This document shows, in pieces, positions 16,230-23,667 of a DNA stretch of 37,867 bases; position 1 is the first letter of the stretch, and each line of letters starts with the position of its first letter. The position numbers were made by a program, and so were the translations under genes. The DNA is from an uncultured Bacilli bacterium (lineage in GTDB: Bacteria > Bacillota_I > Bacilli_A > RF39 > UBA660): contig CANRGQ010000002.1 of NCBI GenBank assembly GCA_947630195.1, positions 1-37,867 of the forward strand. Direction: 5' to 3'. The notes beneath the pieces are model-generated. The model did no database searches. It was given only the letters and a program-made list of their open reading frames with translations, and had not been told where the DNA came from.

Positions 16230-17296
16230 TTTATCTTTTTTTCCTTTCTCATCATAATCATATCGTAGAAGGCCTCAATTCTCGTATTAATACCCACATC
16301 ACTAGTTTGGGTATCAAAACTAAAATAAATAATTGGTATTTTATAGTCTTCACTAATTCTTTCTAAAACCGGCATTGTATCAATCTCGGGAGTACACCCA
16401 AAACTTTTAACATGAATGATGCCATCAAAATTATCTTTGGCATAATCTAAAGCTTTTTTAATCGTATACATGGAAGTGGCTCCCATATCATATTTTGCAT
16501 AATTTTTAATACTTTGTTTAATTTCTTTCACATAATTATGAAAAATACTATTGGATACATTCATCCACCTTTCAATAATAATCCCTTTTTTAGCGAGTTC
16601 CTTCTCCATATAATGATTGCTGTATTCATCCATTATCGTGTAGTATTCGCCAACAATACCGACTCTTAAAGGATTTTTTGGTTTATTAGTTTCCACTCTT
16701 TTTAGTTTACTCATATAAAGTTTAGCTATTAAATTTAATTCTTTTTTATCATTAACTTCTTTTAAGTCCTCTAAAAATTCTTTATGTAATTTTTCAAAAC
16801 TACCGTCAACGACTTCAAAGCCAACATTTTCTCTAATATAGTCTTCGACTTTATCAATAACTTCCACCATTTTAACAGCCAGTAAAACAGCACTTGTTAT
16901 CTTTTTTAAATTAACACTTGGTTTAATCTTTTTAAATTCTTCATAAAAAGTTAAAGGTTTGGAAAAATCAGCATTAGCCATATTGACAAATCGGACCTCA
17001 TAACCTAAATCTTTTAATATTTGCTCATGTAATTCTCCGTAGTAATTTAAACGACAAGCTCCCCCTACTTGAATTAAGGTATTGGCTCCGGCTTCAATGG
17101 CTTCAATGTAACCTCCTAATTGATATTTAAAAGGTGTACATACAAAATCTGGAGAATACTTAGCCCCAATTTCTAAAGTCTTCTTTGTAATGGGTGGAGC
17201 ATCCACATAATCTACCCCAAGACCATTTACAATAATATGTCTTACGGCTACATTATAAGAACCAAAACGGGGAAAATTAACTTTTACTTTACTCAT
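16226..17296 (-). CDS. DUF2229/HgdB-like iron-sulfur protein, subunit 2
   Basis: About 356 residues, related to the dehydratase/activase-associated proteins that in many Firmicutes are the C-terminal part of one roughly 1400-residue chain. Conserved Cys motifs are CTPFKYQ (Cys53), GGACRLNYYGE (Cys81) and KSFGCTPEID, likely cluster ligands. The ATG at 17296 is favoured over a GTG at 17305 because AAGGTGG stands just before it. It overlaps both neighbours, so the three proteins are surely co-translated and probably form a complex. The substrate is unknown. Confidence 0.78.
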   Translation of the reverse strand: MSKVKVNFPRFGSYNVAVRHIIVNGLGVDYVDAPPITKKTLEIGAKYSPDFVCTPFKYQLGGYIEAIEAGANTLIQVGGACRLNYYGELHEQILKDLGYEVRFVNMANADFSKPLTFYEEFKKIKPSVNLKKITSAVLLAVKMVEVIDKVEDYIRENVGFEVVDGSFEKLHKEFLEDLKEVNDKKELNLIAKLYMSKLKRVETNKPKNPLRVGIVGEYYTIMDEYSNHYMEKELAKKGIIIERWMNVSNSIFHNYVKEIKQSIKNYAKYDMGATSMYTIKKALDYAKDNFDGIIHVKSFGCTPEIDTMPVLERISEDYKIPIIYFSFDTQTSDVGINTRIEAFYDMIMMRKEKKIK

Positions 17297-18215
17297 GAAT
17301 GCCACCTTCTTTTTGTAAATTTAAAATATCCACAAAACTTTCTAGTCTTGTTTCTAGTCCTGCTGTTCCTTCTTGACCATCTAAAACTAAATTAATAATG
17401 GGTTTTCCTTTAATCTTTCTGACAATCATTTCATTAACTAAAGAATCCGGTCCACAAGGAAAAGAGGAAGCTAAAATAATTCCATCAACTTGATCAAAGT
17501 ATAGGGAAATAGCTCCGACGAGTTCTTTGTTAAAAGTCCAAGGTAAAGTCGCACTAATCTTTTTCGCTTTTTCTCTAGCTTTCTTTTCATCAACCACACA
17601 GGCTAATATAGGTTCACTACCTAAATCTTTTAAAGTATCAGTAATAGGTTTTCCGACATATTCATCATAAATATTATAAGGATGGGATACAATTAATATT
17701 TTTAATTTATCATTTTTAAGTAAATTATTTTGATTATTAATTTCAATCATCTTGGCGGTCTTCTCCGCTTGTTTGGCTATATAATAAGCTTTTAATACTT
17801 GCACCTTTTTCTTACCTAAAAACTTACCCATCTTAAGGAAAGCTTTAAGTTCCGTATCTTTATTTAAAATATCAATACTATAATATAATATTTTTAAATT
17901 CTTTTCTCTATAAATATTATTAATAACATCATAAATGGCTTGAAACTTTGAACAAACAATATCTTTATTAGACCCTAGGGATGCTACTCTCGGAATAAAA
18001 ATATAATCACATTTATCTATTAAATAATCAACATGCCCTGTAAAAATCTTACTAGATAAACAAGATTCATCCATCGCATGCATTTCGCCTCTTTTAATAA
18101 TATCTTTATTCGTTTTGGGACTTACAACATATTCAATTCCTAGTTCATCAAAAAATGTTTCCCATAAAACATGATATTTATAATATAAAAAAGCTCTTGG
18201 TATCCCAATTTTCAT
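17289..18215 (-). CDS. DUF2229/HgdB-like iron-sulfur protein, subunit 1
   Basis: A 308-residue protein starting with MKIGIPRAFLYYKYH, the usual beginning of the DUF2229 'CoA enzyme activase' domain. Cys52 (DESCLSSK), Cys69, Cys88 and a Cys in SFPCGPDSL are candidate ligands of an iron-sulfur cluster. It is the first gene of the three-gene activase cluster, whose order (two cluster proteins, then ATPase) equals a split form of the large fused activase-related protein. Known relatives do reductive chemistry such as 2-hydroxyacyl-CoA dehydration or double-cubane-cluster reductions; which applies here cannot be read from the sequence. Confidence 0.78.
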   Translation of the reverse strand: MKIGIPRAFLYYKYHVLWETFFDELGIEYVVSPKTNKDIIKRGEMHAMDESCLSSKIFTGHVDYLIDKCDYIFIPRVASLGSNKDIVCSKFQAIYDVINNIYREKNLKILYYSIDILNKDTELKAFLKMGKFLGKKKVQVLKAYYIAKQAEKTAKMIEINNQNNLLKNDKLKILIVSHPYNIYDEYVGKPITDTLKDLGSEPILACVVDEKKAREKAKKISATLPWTFNKELVGAISLYFDQVDGIILASSFPCGPDSLVNEMIVRKIKGKPIINLVLDGQEGTAGLETRLESFVDILNLQKEGGIHE

Positions 18216-18252
18216 GACTAATCATCACCAACTTCTATAATAACACAAATTT

Positions 18253-18822
18253 CTATAACTTTAAATCACCTTTTTCAGTATAAAGGCTAATTCTTTCTAA
18301 CTCCGCTAATACTCTTTTTCGGGATTTTGCATCAGTAAACCAATTATCTTTGCCAAAATCTTTTTCGACACCAATGATATCCATATTTTCAACGGGATAA
18401 TCTAAATTATAAGCACACATAAAAGCTCTTCTTGCTAAAAATGATTTACAAATTAATAATATTTTACGATAAGACTTTATATCTTCTAAATATTTTAAAC
18501 TAAATAATAAATTTTCTTTCGTATTGGTGGCTTCTCTTTCTAAAAGACAAGGAACATTTAAATTGTATTTTAAAAATTCTTGATAAATAATTTCCGCTTC
18601 TGTTCCTTCTAAATCTTTATTTAATCTTCCTTTTTTACCAGAAATAATTATCGTGGAAGTAGCATCAATTTTATTTAAACTCACTAAATCTTTTAAACAC
18701 TCAGCTGTTTCTTTATATAAATTATTTCCTAAAACAATAGCTAAATTATAAAAATCTAATTCTTCTATATTTTTACCCATAAAAAGAAAATCCGTAATTT
18801 TTTCAATTGTATCATTTTGCAT
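18253..18822 (-). CDS. DUF218 (YdcF/SanA-like) protein
   Basis: A 189-residue protein with the DUF218 pattern: a first strand ending in VLGN, then TIIISGKKG, an acidic TEAEI helix, and EREATNTKENL corresponding to the family's ExxSxNTxEN motif. There is no membrane segment, unlike SanA/ElyC, so it is the soluble YdcF-like form. Function is unsettled (envelope-linked or nucleotide binding). It lies 37 bases before the activase cluster in the same direction and about 50 bases after the ABC-F gene, with no clear terminator at either junction, so readthrough is possible. Confidence 0.82.
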   Translation of the reverse strand: MQNDTIEKITDFLFMGKNIEELDFYNLAIVLGNNLYKETAECLKDLVSLNKIDATSTIIISGKKGRLNKDLEGTEAEIIYQEFLKYNLNVPCLLEREATNTKENLLFSLKYLEDIKSYRKILLICKSFLARRAFMCAYNLDYPVENMDIIGVEKDFGKDNWFTDAKSRKRVLAELERISLYTEKGDLKL

Positions 18823-18871
18823 ATTTCACCACGGCTTATATAATAACATAAAATTATACTAATTTACATAT

Positions 18872-20737
18872 TTAATCATTCATTTTAGTTAATAATTCTT
18901 CCCAAGTTTTATTTAAATTTTTAAGATTTTTTTCTAAATCTTCAATTTTTTTGTTTACTTCTTTTAACTTCTCATAATCCGAATACACATCTTCTTTATA
19001 AACACTTTCCTTTAATTCTTTTAATTCTTTTTCCCCTTTAGTTATTTCTTTTTCAATTTGTTTTATCTCTTTATTTAGATTATAAGTGTTTACTTTTATC
19101 TTTTCTTTTTGAGGTTTTACTTCTTCTTTCACATCTTTCCTTTTTTCTAAGTATTCTTCATAACCATAATGGTAATATTTTACTTCGTTATTTTCAAAGG
19201 CCAAAATACTAGAGGCTACTTTTTTGACTAAATACCGATCATGAGTGACAAAGATTAAAGTTCCCGTATATTCTTTTAAAATATCTTCTAAATGTTCTTT
19301 TCCTACAATATCCATATGATTAGTGGGTTCATCTAATATTAAAACATTCGGTTTATGATAGAAAATTTTACATAATTGTAAGCGAACTTTTTCTCCCCCA
19401 CTTAAAACATTTATCTTTTTATCCACATCATCATCTTTAAAGAGAAAAGACCCTAAAGCTTTTCTCGCTTCTTCATAAGATAAATCAGGTAGTTCGCATC
19501 GAAACTCTTCAATAACCGTATTATCATTATTTTGCATAGCCAGATTTTGGTCAAAATAGCCAATTTTTAAATTAGTGCCATACAAAATATCACCCTTTAA
19601 AGGTTTTATTAATCCCGCCAATGTTTTAATTAAAGTGGATTTACCAATGCCATTTTCCCCGATGATACCGAGTTTTTCCCCTCTTAAGATTTCTAAATTT
19701 AAAGTAGCAAGACTTCTATCATAACCAATACTTAAATCTTTTAAATTCATAACCATTTGACTAGATTTAGTTATTTCTTTTAAATTAGTTTGAAAAGTTT
19801 TTAAATCTTCTTTCCTTGGTTTTTCTATTAAATCCATTCTTTCAATTTGTTTTAATTTACTTAAGGCCATCTTCGCTTTGGTGGGTTTAAATCTAAATCT
19901 TTCATAAATACTTCTTAATCTTTTAATTTCTTTTTGTTGAAATTCATAATCTTTTAAAGTTTTTTCATATCTTAACTTTTTCTCTTTTTCATAATTACTA
20001 TAATTACCTTTATATTTATAAGTTTTTCCATAATCTATTTCATAAACTGTATCCACGATATTATCTAAAAACATCCGGTCATGCGAAACAATAATTAAAG
20101 TCTTAGGATAATCTTTTAGGTAATCTTCTAGGGCTTCAATAGTTTTGATATCTAAATGGTTAGTGGGTTCATCAAGTATTAATAAATCAGGTTTTGATAA
20201 CAATAATTTAATAAAGGTAATTTTAGTTCTTTCTCCACCCGAAAACTCTTTTAACATTTTGTTCTTATCTAAATCATTAAAACCAAATTTCTTTAATAAT
20301 GACTCATATTCTTTTTGATAAGAATAACCACCTTGTAATTTATAGTTTTCAAGTAGTTCTGTATATTCTTCAATAACTTTGGGAGAATTATTTGTATTCA
20401 TCTCTGCGACTAAATTATTAATTCTACTTTCCAAACTTATTAAATCACTAAATACTTTTTTTACTTCTTCAATTAAGGTTATACTATCTGACGAAAAAGT
20501 AATTTGTTCTAAATAACCAATTTTAAATTTACCCATAATAGTAACATTAAAATCATCTTCGCCAAGGCCTTTTTCAAACATCGAAGGATTAATGATGGCT
20601 CTTAAAAGAGTTGTTTTTCCCGCCCCATTTCTTCCGACAATGGCTATTTTATCATGGTCATTTATATCAATATTTACTTCTTCTAAAACGGTATTAATTC
20701 CTAAAGTTACCGCCCCATTTTTAATATTTATCTTCAT
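18872..20737 (-). CDS. ABC-F family ATPase
   Basis: A 621-residue soluble protein with two ABC ATPase domains and no membrane segments. Walker A motifs GRNGAGKTT and GENGIGKST, signatures FSGGERT and LSGGEKV, and Walker B LLILDEPTNHLD and LILDEPTNHMD are all intact. The helical linker between domains contains the KPTKAKMALSK segment typical of ABC-F proteins, and the C-terminus is a charged coiled coil (about 545-621). ABC-F proteins act at the ribosomal E site as translation factors or antibiotic-resistance proteins. Linker length suggests the YdiF/Uup-like housekeeping group, but the long leader upstream is more usual for regulated resistance members. AGGTAG precedes the ATG. Confidence 0.92.
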   Translation of the reverse strand: MKINIKNGAVTLGINTVLEEVNIDINDHDKIAIVGRNGAGKTTLLRAIINPSMFEKGLGEDDFNVTIMGKFKIGYLEQITFSSDSITLIEEVKKVFSDLISLESRINNLVAEMNTNNSPKVIEEYTELLENYKLQGGYSYQKEYESLLKKFGFNDLDKNKMLKEFSGGERTKITFIKLLLSKPDLLILDEPTNHLDIKTIEALEDYLKDYPKTLIIVSHDRMFLDNIVDTVYEIDYGKTYKYKGNYSNYEKEKKLRYEKTLKDYEFQQKEIKRLRSIYERFRFKPTKAKMALSKLKQIERMDLIEKPRKEDLKTFQTNLKEITKSSQMVMNLKDLSIGYDRSLATLNLEILRGEKLGIIGENGIGKSTLIKTLAGLIKPLKGDILYGTNLKIGYFDQNLAMQNNDNTVIEEFRCELPDLSYEEARKALGSFLFKDDDVDKKINVLSGGEKVRLQLCKIFYHKPNVLILDEPTNHMDIVGKEHLEDILKEYTGTLIFVTHDRYLVKKVASSILAFENNEVKYYHYGYEEYLEKRKDVKEEVKPQKEKIKVNTYNLNKEIKQIEKEITKGEKELKELKESVYKEDVYSDYEKLKEVNKKIEDLEKNLKNLNKTWEELLTKMND

Positions 20738-20899
20738 AACTACCTCAGAACATAAAGCAAAATTTATTTCATTTCACTTATGATAAGCCTCACGGTTTAT
20801 CTTTCCTGCTTCATGGGATTTCGCTCCTCCACAGGCCATATTTCCGACAGTCGCTGCCGTACTTGTTTTTTATTTTATTGTTTTCTTTTCCCTAGGTAC
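20738..20899 (-). promoter_or_regulatory. Structured 5' leader of the ABC-F gene, class unknown
   Basis: The transcript from the promoter at 20906-20934 has a leader of about 160 bases. Between about 20790 and 20865 it is clearly richer in G and C than its surroundings and can form hairpins: on the minus strand CGGCAG-CGA-CTGTCG (20845-20859) and a CCTG...CAGG stem enclosing TGG/CCA pairs. ACGG and CCGT at its ends could close a multi-branched fold. I compared it by eye with common riboswitches, T-boxes, SRP and 6S RNA and found no match. Read on the plus strand, the same hairpin is followed after a few bases by a T run, so a plus-strand RNA ending here is also possible. Confidence 0.5.
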
Positions 20900-20905
20900 A
20901 TCTTA

Positions 20906-20934
20906 ATTATACGATACAAACTAATGATTGTCAA
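20906..20934 (-). promoter_or_regulatory. Consensus promoter of the ABC-F gene
   Basis: On the minus strand TTGACA (20929-20934) and TATAAT (20906-20911) are exactly 17 bases apart: a perfect consensus promoter. Confidence 0.9.
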
Positions 20935-20978
20935 CATAAAATTTCACTTTTTAGGGATAACTTTTTTATTATACAATG

Positions 20979-21009
20979 AAAAAAAATAATTAACTACTAA
21001 AAGTTAACT
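20979..21009 (-). terminator. Terminator of the 175-residue protein gene
   Basis: On the minus strand AGTTAACT (21002-21009) pairs with AGTTAATT (20988-20995) with one G-U pair, followed by A and eight Ts. Confidence 0.7.
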
Positions 21010-21017
21010 ATTTAATT

Positions 21018-21545
21018 TTATCTTGTTTTTTCTTTTTCTAATAATTCCGTAACAAAGGATTCAAGCATTAATAAATTTTTAAGATATAATACATTATTTT
21101 CCATAGTATTAACACCATTCACTAAAACACTTTGTAAATATATTGCTATATCTAAATAATCTAAATCTTCTAATTTTGCCATATAAGAAATTTTTAATAA
21201 ATTAACATAATAATTATATTTTTCAAAAGATAAACTTTGTGTTTCATTTCTTTGTTTCATATCTTCAAAAACTTTGGATACTCTAACTTTCCTATCTTCT
21301 ATATATTTTCGGGTTATTTCCCCCACTATTATTTCAATTCTTCTTTTATATTCTTCATATTTATCTTTTATGTCAAATGAATCTACAACACAAGCATTAT
21401 ATAAAGTATACCCTAAATCACAAGCATCTTTAGCATAACCTTTTATTAATAAAGATAGCATTGTATTATAATATTTCTCAAATTGATTAAAACTTAAATC
21501 TTTTGTTTCAATTTCTTTTAATATATCATCTAATTTATTTTCCAT
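21018..21545 (-). CDS. Small unknown helical protein
   Basis: A 175-residue protein I do not recognise. It is predicted to be all helix, with the repeated pattern SLSFEKYNYYVNLL / DLSFNQFEKYYNTML, which suggests an internal duplication of a helical hairpin (around residues 17-40 and 101-125). No membrane segment or metal motif. AAGGAGTGG precedes the ATG. It has its own promoter and terminator, though it lies only 80 bases downstream of the base-hypermodification gene and readthrough from that gene is possible. Confidence 0.65.
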   Translation of the reverse strand: MENKLDDILKEIETKDLSFNQFEKYYNTMLSLLIKGYAKDACDLGYTLYNACVVDSFDIKDKYEEYKRRIEIIVGEITRKYIEDRKVRVSKVFEDMKQRNETQSLSFEKYNYYVNLLKISYMAKLEDLDYLDIAIYLQSVLVNGVNTMENNVLYLKNLLMLESFVTELLEKEKTR

Positions 21546-21565
21546 TTGCCACTCCTTAGGAAAGT

Positions 21566-21594
21566 ATTTTACTATATAAAGTTCTGATTAACAA
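21566..21594 (-). promoter_or_regulatory. Promoter of the 175-residue protein gene
   Basis: On the minus strand TTGTTA (21589-21594) and TAAAAT (21566-21571) are 17 bases apart. Confidence 0.6.
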
Positions 21595-21625
21595 GCGAAA
21601 AATGACAATAAATCTAAATTTAAAA

Positions 21626-22570
21626 TTATTTTATTTCTATCTGCCACTTTGGTGGATACACATAATCTATTTTATCATCTTTTGGTATATATTTCTTTTT
21701 AATTTTAACGCGATTAGACTTTAAATCCGGTAACTTTACTCGACAATATTTATCTAGTTCACAAAAAATATTTTGGCAATCGATAAGTTCTAAAGGACGA
21801 TTTCCGATTCTTTTAAAATCAAGTCCTAATCTTTTAAATTCTTGCTCTTGATTTTCATACATATAACGAATAATATCCTCATAACTTAAACCATCTCTAT
21901 CTATAAAACACTTTCTTATTCCTCTTATAGAACCAGGACCCGCAATGGTAAATTCATCTTCTCTAAAGTCTACTACTTCACTATAGTTAATATCAGTTAC
22001 TAATTGATAAGCCATAAAATTACCTATTAAAGGATAACTTCTTAAGATATTAAAAGCCTCTTCCATACTTTTACTTTTAATTATTTTATCTTGCACTAAA
22101 TCTTCCAAAAACATTTTATGAAGTAAGGCTAAATGATTATCGTGTTTATAGTCATAACCAAAGGCTTTAGTGGCACAACTAATGTAGGCATCATTATATA
22201 GTTTTATTCCTTCATTTTTAGCCTTAGTTAAAACTTTAGAATATTCTTCCATATTAAAACCTTCTAAAGTTATATCTTTAAAATTATTTATTAATAATTC
22301 CCAAGTACTTTCTTTATTAAATAATTTAAATAAAATAATCCGAAATAACATATCTTCTTTTGAATATTTCTTCCCATTATAAATAACATTTTTAAGAAGA
22401 TATTGACTAACCCGGTCATTAACCCTGTAACTATTACAAAATTTGTATTCTCTTAAAATGGGGTCATCGGTCCAAGGGGACGCCTCACCTTTTAATTTCT
22501 TCCAAAAGATATTTTGTCTTTCCCAAGCAAAATACCAATATAAATTGTAAACTTCCTCTCTTACTTTCAT
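21626..22570 (-). CDS. Putative DNA base hypermodification protein (aGPT-PPlase/HMUDK-helical family)
   Basis: A 314-residue helical protein. The N-terminal block ERQ (17-19), PWTDDPIL (32-39), KFCNSYRVNDRVSQYL (43-58) matches the signature of the family predicted to act on thymine or hydroxymethyluracil during DNA hypermodification (alpha-glutamyl/putrescinyl-thymine pyrophosphorylase and 5-hmdU-DNA-kinase helical domains), first found in phages with modified DNA. A later segment, YPLIGNFMAYQLVTDINY (179-196) then FTIAGPGSIRGI (207-218), looks like the DNA-glycosylase-style helix-hairpin-helix and following loop of that family. Cys residues near the C-terminus (DCQNIFCELDKYC) may bind metal. 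Its ATG is 1 base after the stop of the radical SAM gene, with GAGG as ribosome binding site inside that gene's end, so the two are strictly coupled. Which base or nucleic acid it acts on is unknown. Confidence 0.7.
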   Translation of the reverse strand: MKVREEVYNLYWYFAWERQNIFWKKLKGEASPWTDDPILREYKFCNSYRVNDRVSQYLLKNVIYNGKKYSKEDMLFRIILFKLFNKESTWELLINNFKDITLEGFNMEEYSKVLTKAKNEGIKLYNDAYISCATKAFGYDYKHDNHLALLHKMFLEDLVQDKIIKSKSMEEAFNILRSYPLIGNFMAYQLVTDINYSEVVDFREDEFTIAGPGSIRGIRKCFIDRDGLSYEDIIRYMYENQEQEFKRLGLDFKRIGNRPLELIDCQNIFCELDKYCRVKLPDLKSNRVKIKKKYIPKDDKIDYVYPPKWQIEIK

Positions 22571-22571
22571 T

Positions 22572-23558
22572 TTACCTCATACACTTTGGGTCTTTTTCCC
22601 TTAATATTCTTTTAAATGATTTATCACTACTTGCTATAATTTTTTGCCCTAAACAACCACTTTTACAAATGTCATAATTTTCACATCCACTGCAACTAGA
22701 CTCCTTTTGAATCTCTCTTAAATTTTTAAAATAAGAAGAATTATATAGTTCTAATAAACTATTATCTTTAATGTTACCACTTACTCCTAAAACATGAAAA
22801 TATTTAACCGAATCACAAGGATAAGCTACCCCATCAAAGCCAATAATCATTATTTCATCCCCAATAACACAAGGACTATTTTGGATACCTAAAATATTCC
22901 AAGGTGAACCTAGTCTTATTTTATCTTGAAATAAACTATTTAAGTAAAATTTCTTTAACTCTAAAAGTTCTTTCTTACTTAAATCCATATCAATAGTGCC
23001 TTTTTCATGGGGAACAAATCTTAAAATACTAACCTTTTCAAAATAAGGTTTATCTTTAAAAGTGTCTATTGTATAATTTATAACTCTTGCAAAATTCTTA
23101 AAAGAATCTTTGCTTAAGGCATAATGAAAACCTAACTCTCCCTTATTATCTTTAAAAACTTTATCAAAAAATTCTTCATTAGTATATTCTGATAAGTCAT
23201 CTTCTAAAGAAAGAGTATCCGCTAGAGAATAAATAATTTTATCTAAACCAGAATTTATTAAATGTCTATATTTTCTTAGATTTTCTTTAGTTTTATAAGC
23301 AAAAGTATAAATGGTTGTTTTTAAATCTAAACCACTTGCTAAACTTATAAGCAAATCTAAATTTTTATACATTAAAGGTTCGCCACCGGTAAAAACAATA
23401 CTTTGGGCACCCATTTCTTTGGCTTCTAAAATAATTCTAGCGACATCATCAAAAGAAAGTTCCTCTAGGTATTTTTTATCATTCGTTGCTCTACTAGAAC
23501 AATGAAGGCAATTACGCATACATCTGTTAGTTAATTCAATTTTGACTTCCTTTAACAT
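22572..23558 (-). CDS. Radical SAM/SPASM enzyme
   Basis: A 328-residue radical SAM protein. The CxxxCxxC cluster motif is at Cys13-Cys17-Cys20, and FTGGEPL follows as the SAM-binding GGE. The C-terminal third carries extra cysteines (SPCVIG, YPCDSV, SSCSGCENYDICKSGCLG, DPKCMR) with SPASM spacing, implying one or two auxiliary [4Fe-4S] clusters. Most SPASM enzymes modify peptides, but no precursor peptide is visible here; the partner is instead the coupled base-hypermodification protein. GGGAGGG precedes the ATG. It may supply a radical modification of a nucleobase or of a small precursor; this is inference from gene order. Confidence 0.88.
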   Translation of the reverse strand: MLKEVKIELTNRCMRNCLHCSSRATNDKKYLEELSFDDVARIILEAKEMGAQSIVFTGGEPLMYKNLDLLISLASGLDLKTTIYTFAYKTKENLRKYRHLINSGLDKIIYSLADTLSLEDDLSEYTNEEFFDKVFKDNKGELGFHYALSKDSFKNFARVINYTIDTFKDKPYFEKVSILRFVPHEKGTIDMDLSKKELLELKKFYLNSLFQDKIRLGSPWNILGIQNSPCVIGDEIMIIGFDGVAYPCDSVKYFHVLGVSGNIKDNSLLELYNSSYFKNLREIQKESSCSGCENYDICKSGCLGQKIIASSDKSFKRILREKDPKCMR

Positions 23559-23589
23559 AAAACCCTCCCAAAGAATTCTTTCTAAAATT

Positions 23590-23598
23590 ATTATAACA
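23590..23598 (-). promoter_or_regulatory. Extended -10 promoter of the radical SAM operon
   Basis: TGTTATAAT on the minus strand is an extended -10 about 30 bases before the ATG; no good -35 is present. Confidence 0.6.
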
Positions 23599-23667
23599 CA
23601 CCTTCTTCTTTTTGTTTATTTATTTTCCATTATTTGATAAAATAAATATGAAAAGTAGGGATTAATT

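Noticed and set aside
20790..20870. SRP RNA, 6S RNA, T-box or a common riboswitch in the ABC-F leader
   Set aside because: A GAAGCAGGAA string recalls SRP RNA, but the required GGAA tetraloop with AGCAG/UCAGG internal loop does not form, and no signature of the other classes was found.
20780..20989. 69-codon plus-strand frame over the ABC-F leader and promoter
   Set aside because: No credible start signals, covers a consensus promoter of the other strand, and the protein resembles nothing.
22572..23558. RiPP maturase with a precursor peptide
   Set aside because: No small Cys- or Gly-rich peptide gene with a ribosome binding site was seen next to the radical SAM gene; the coupled partner is a different type of protein.
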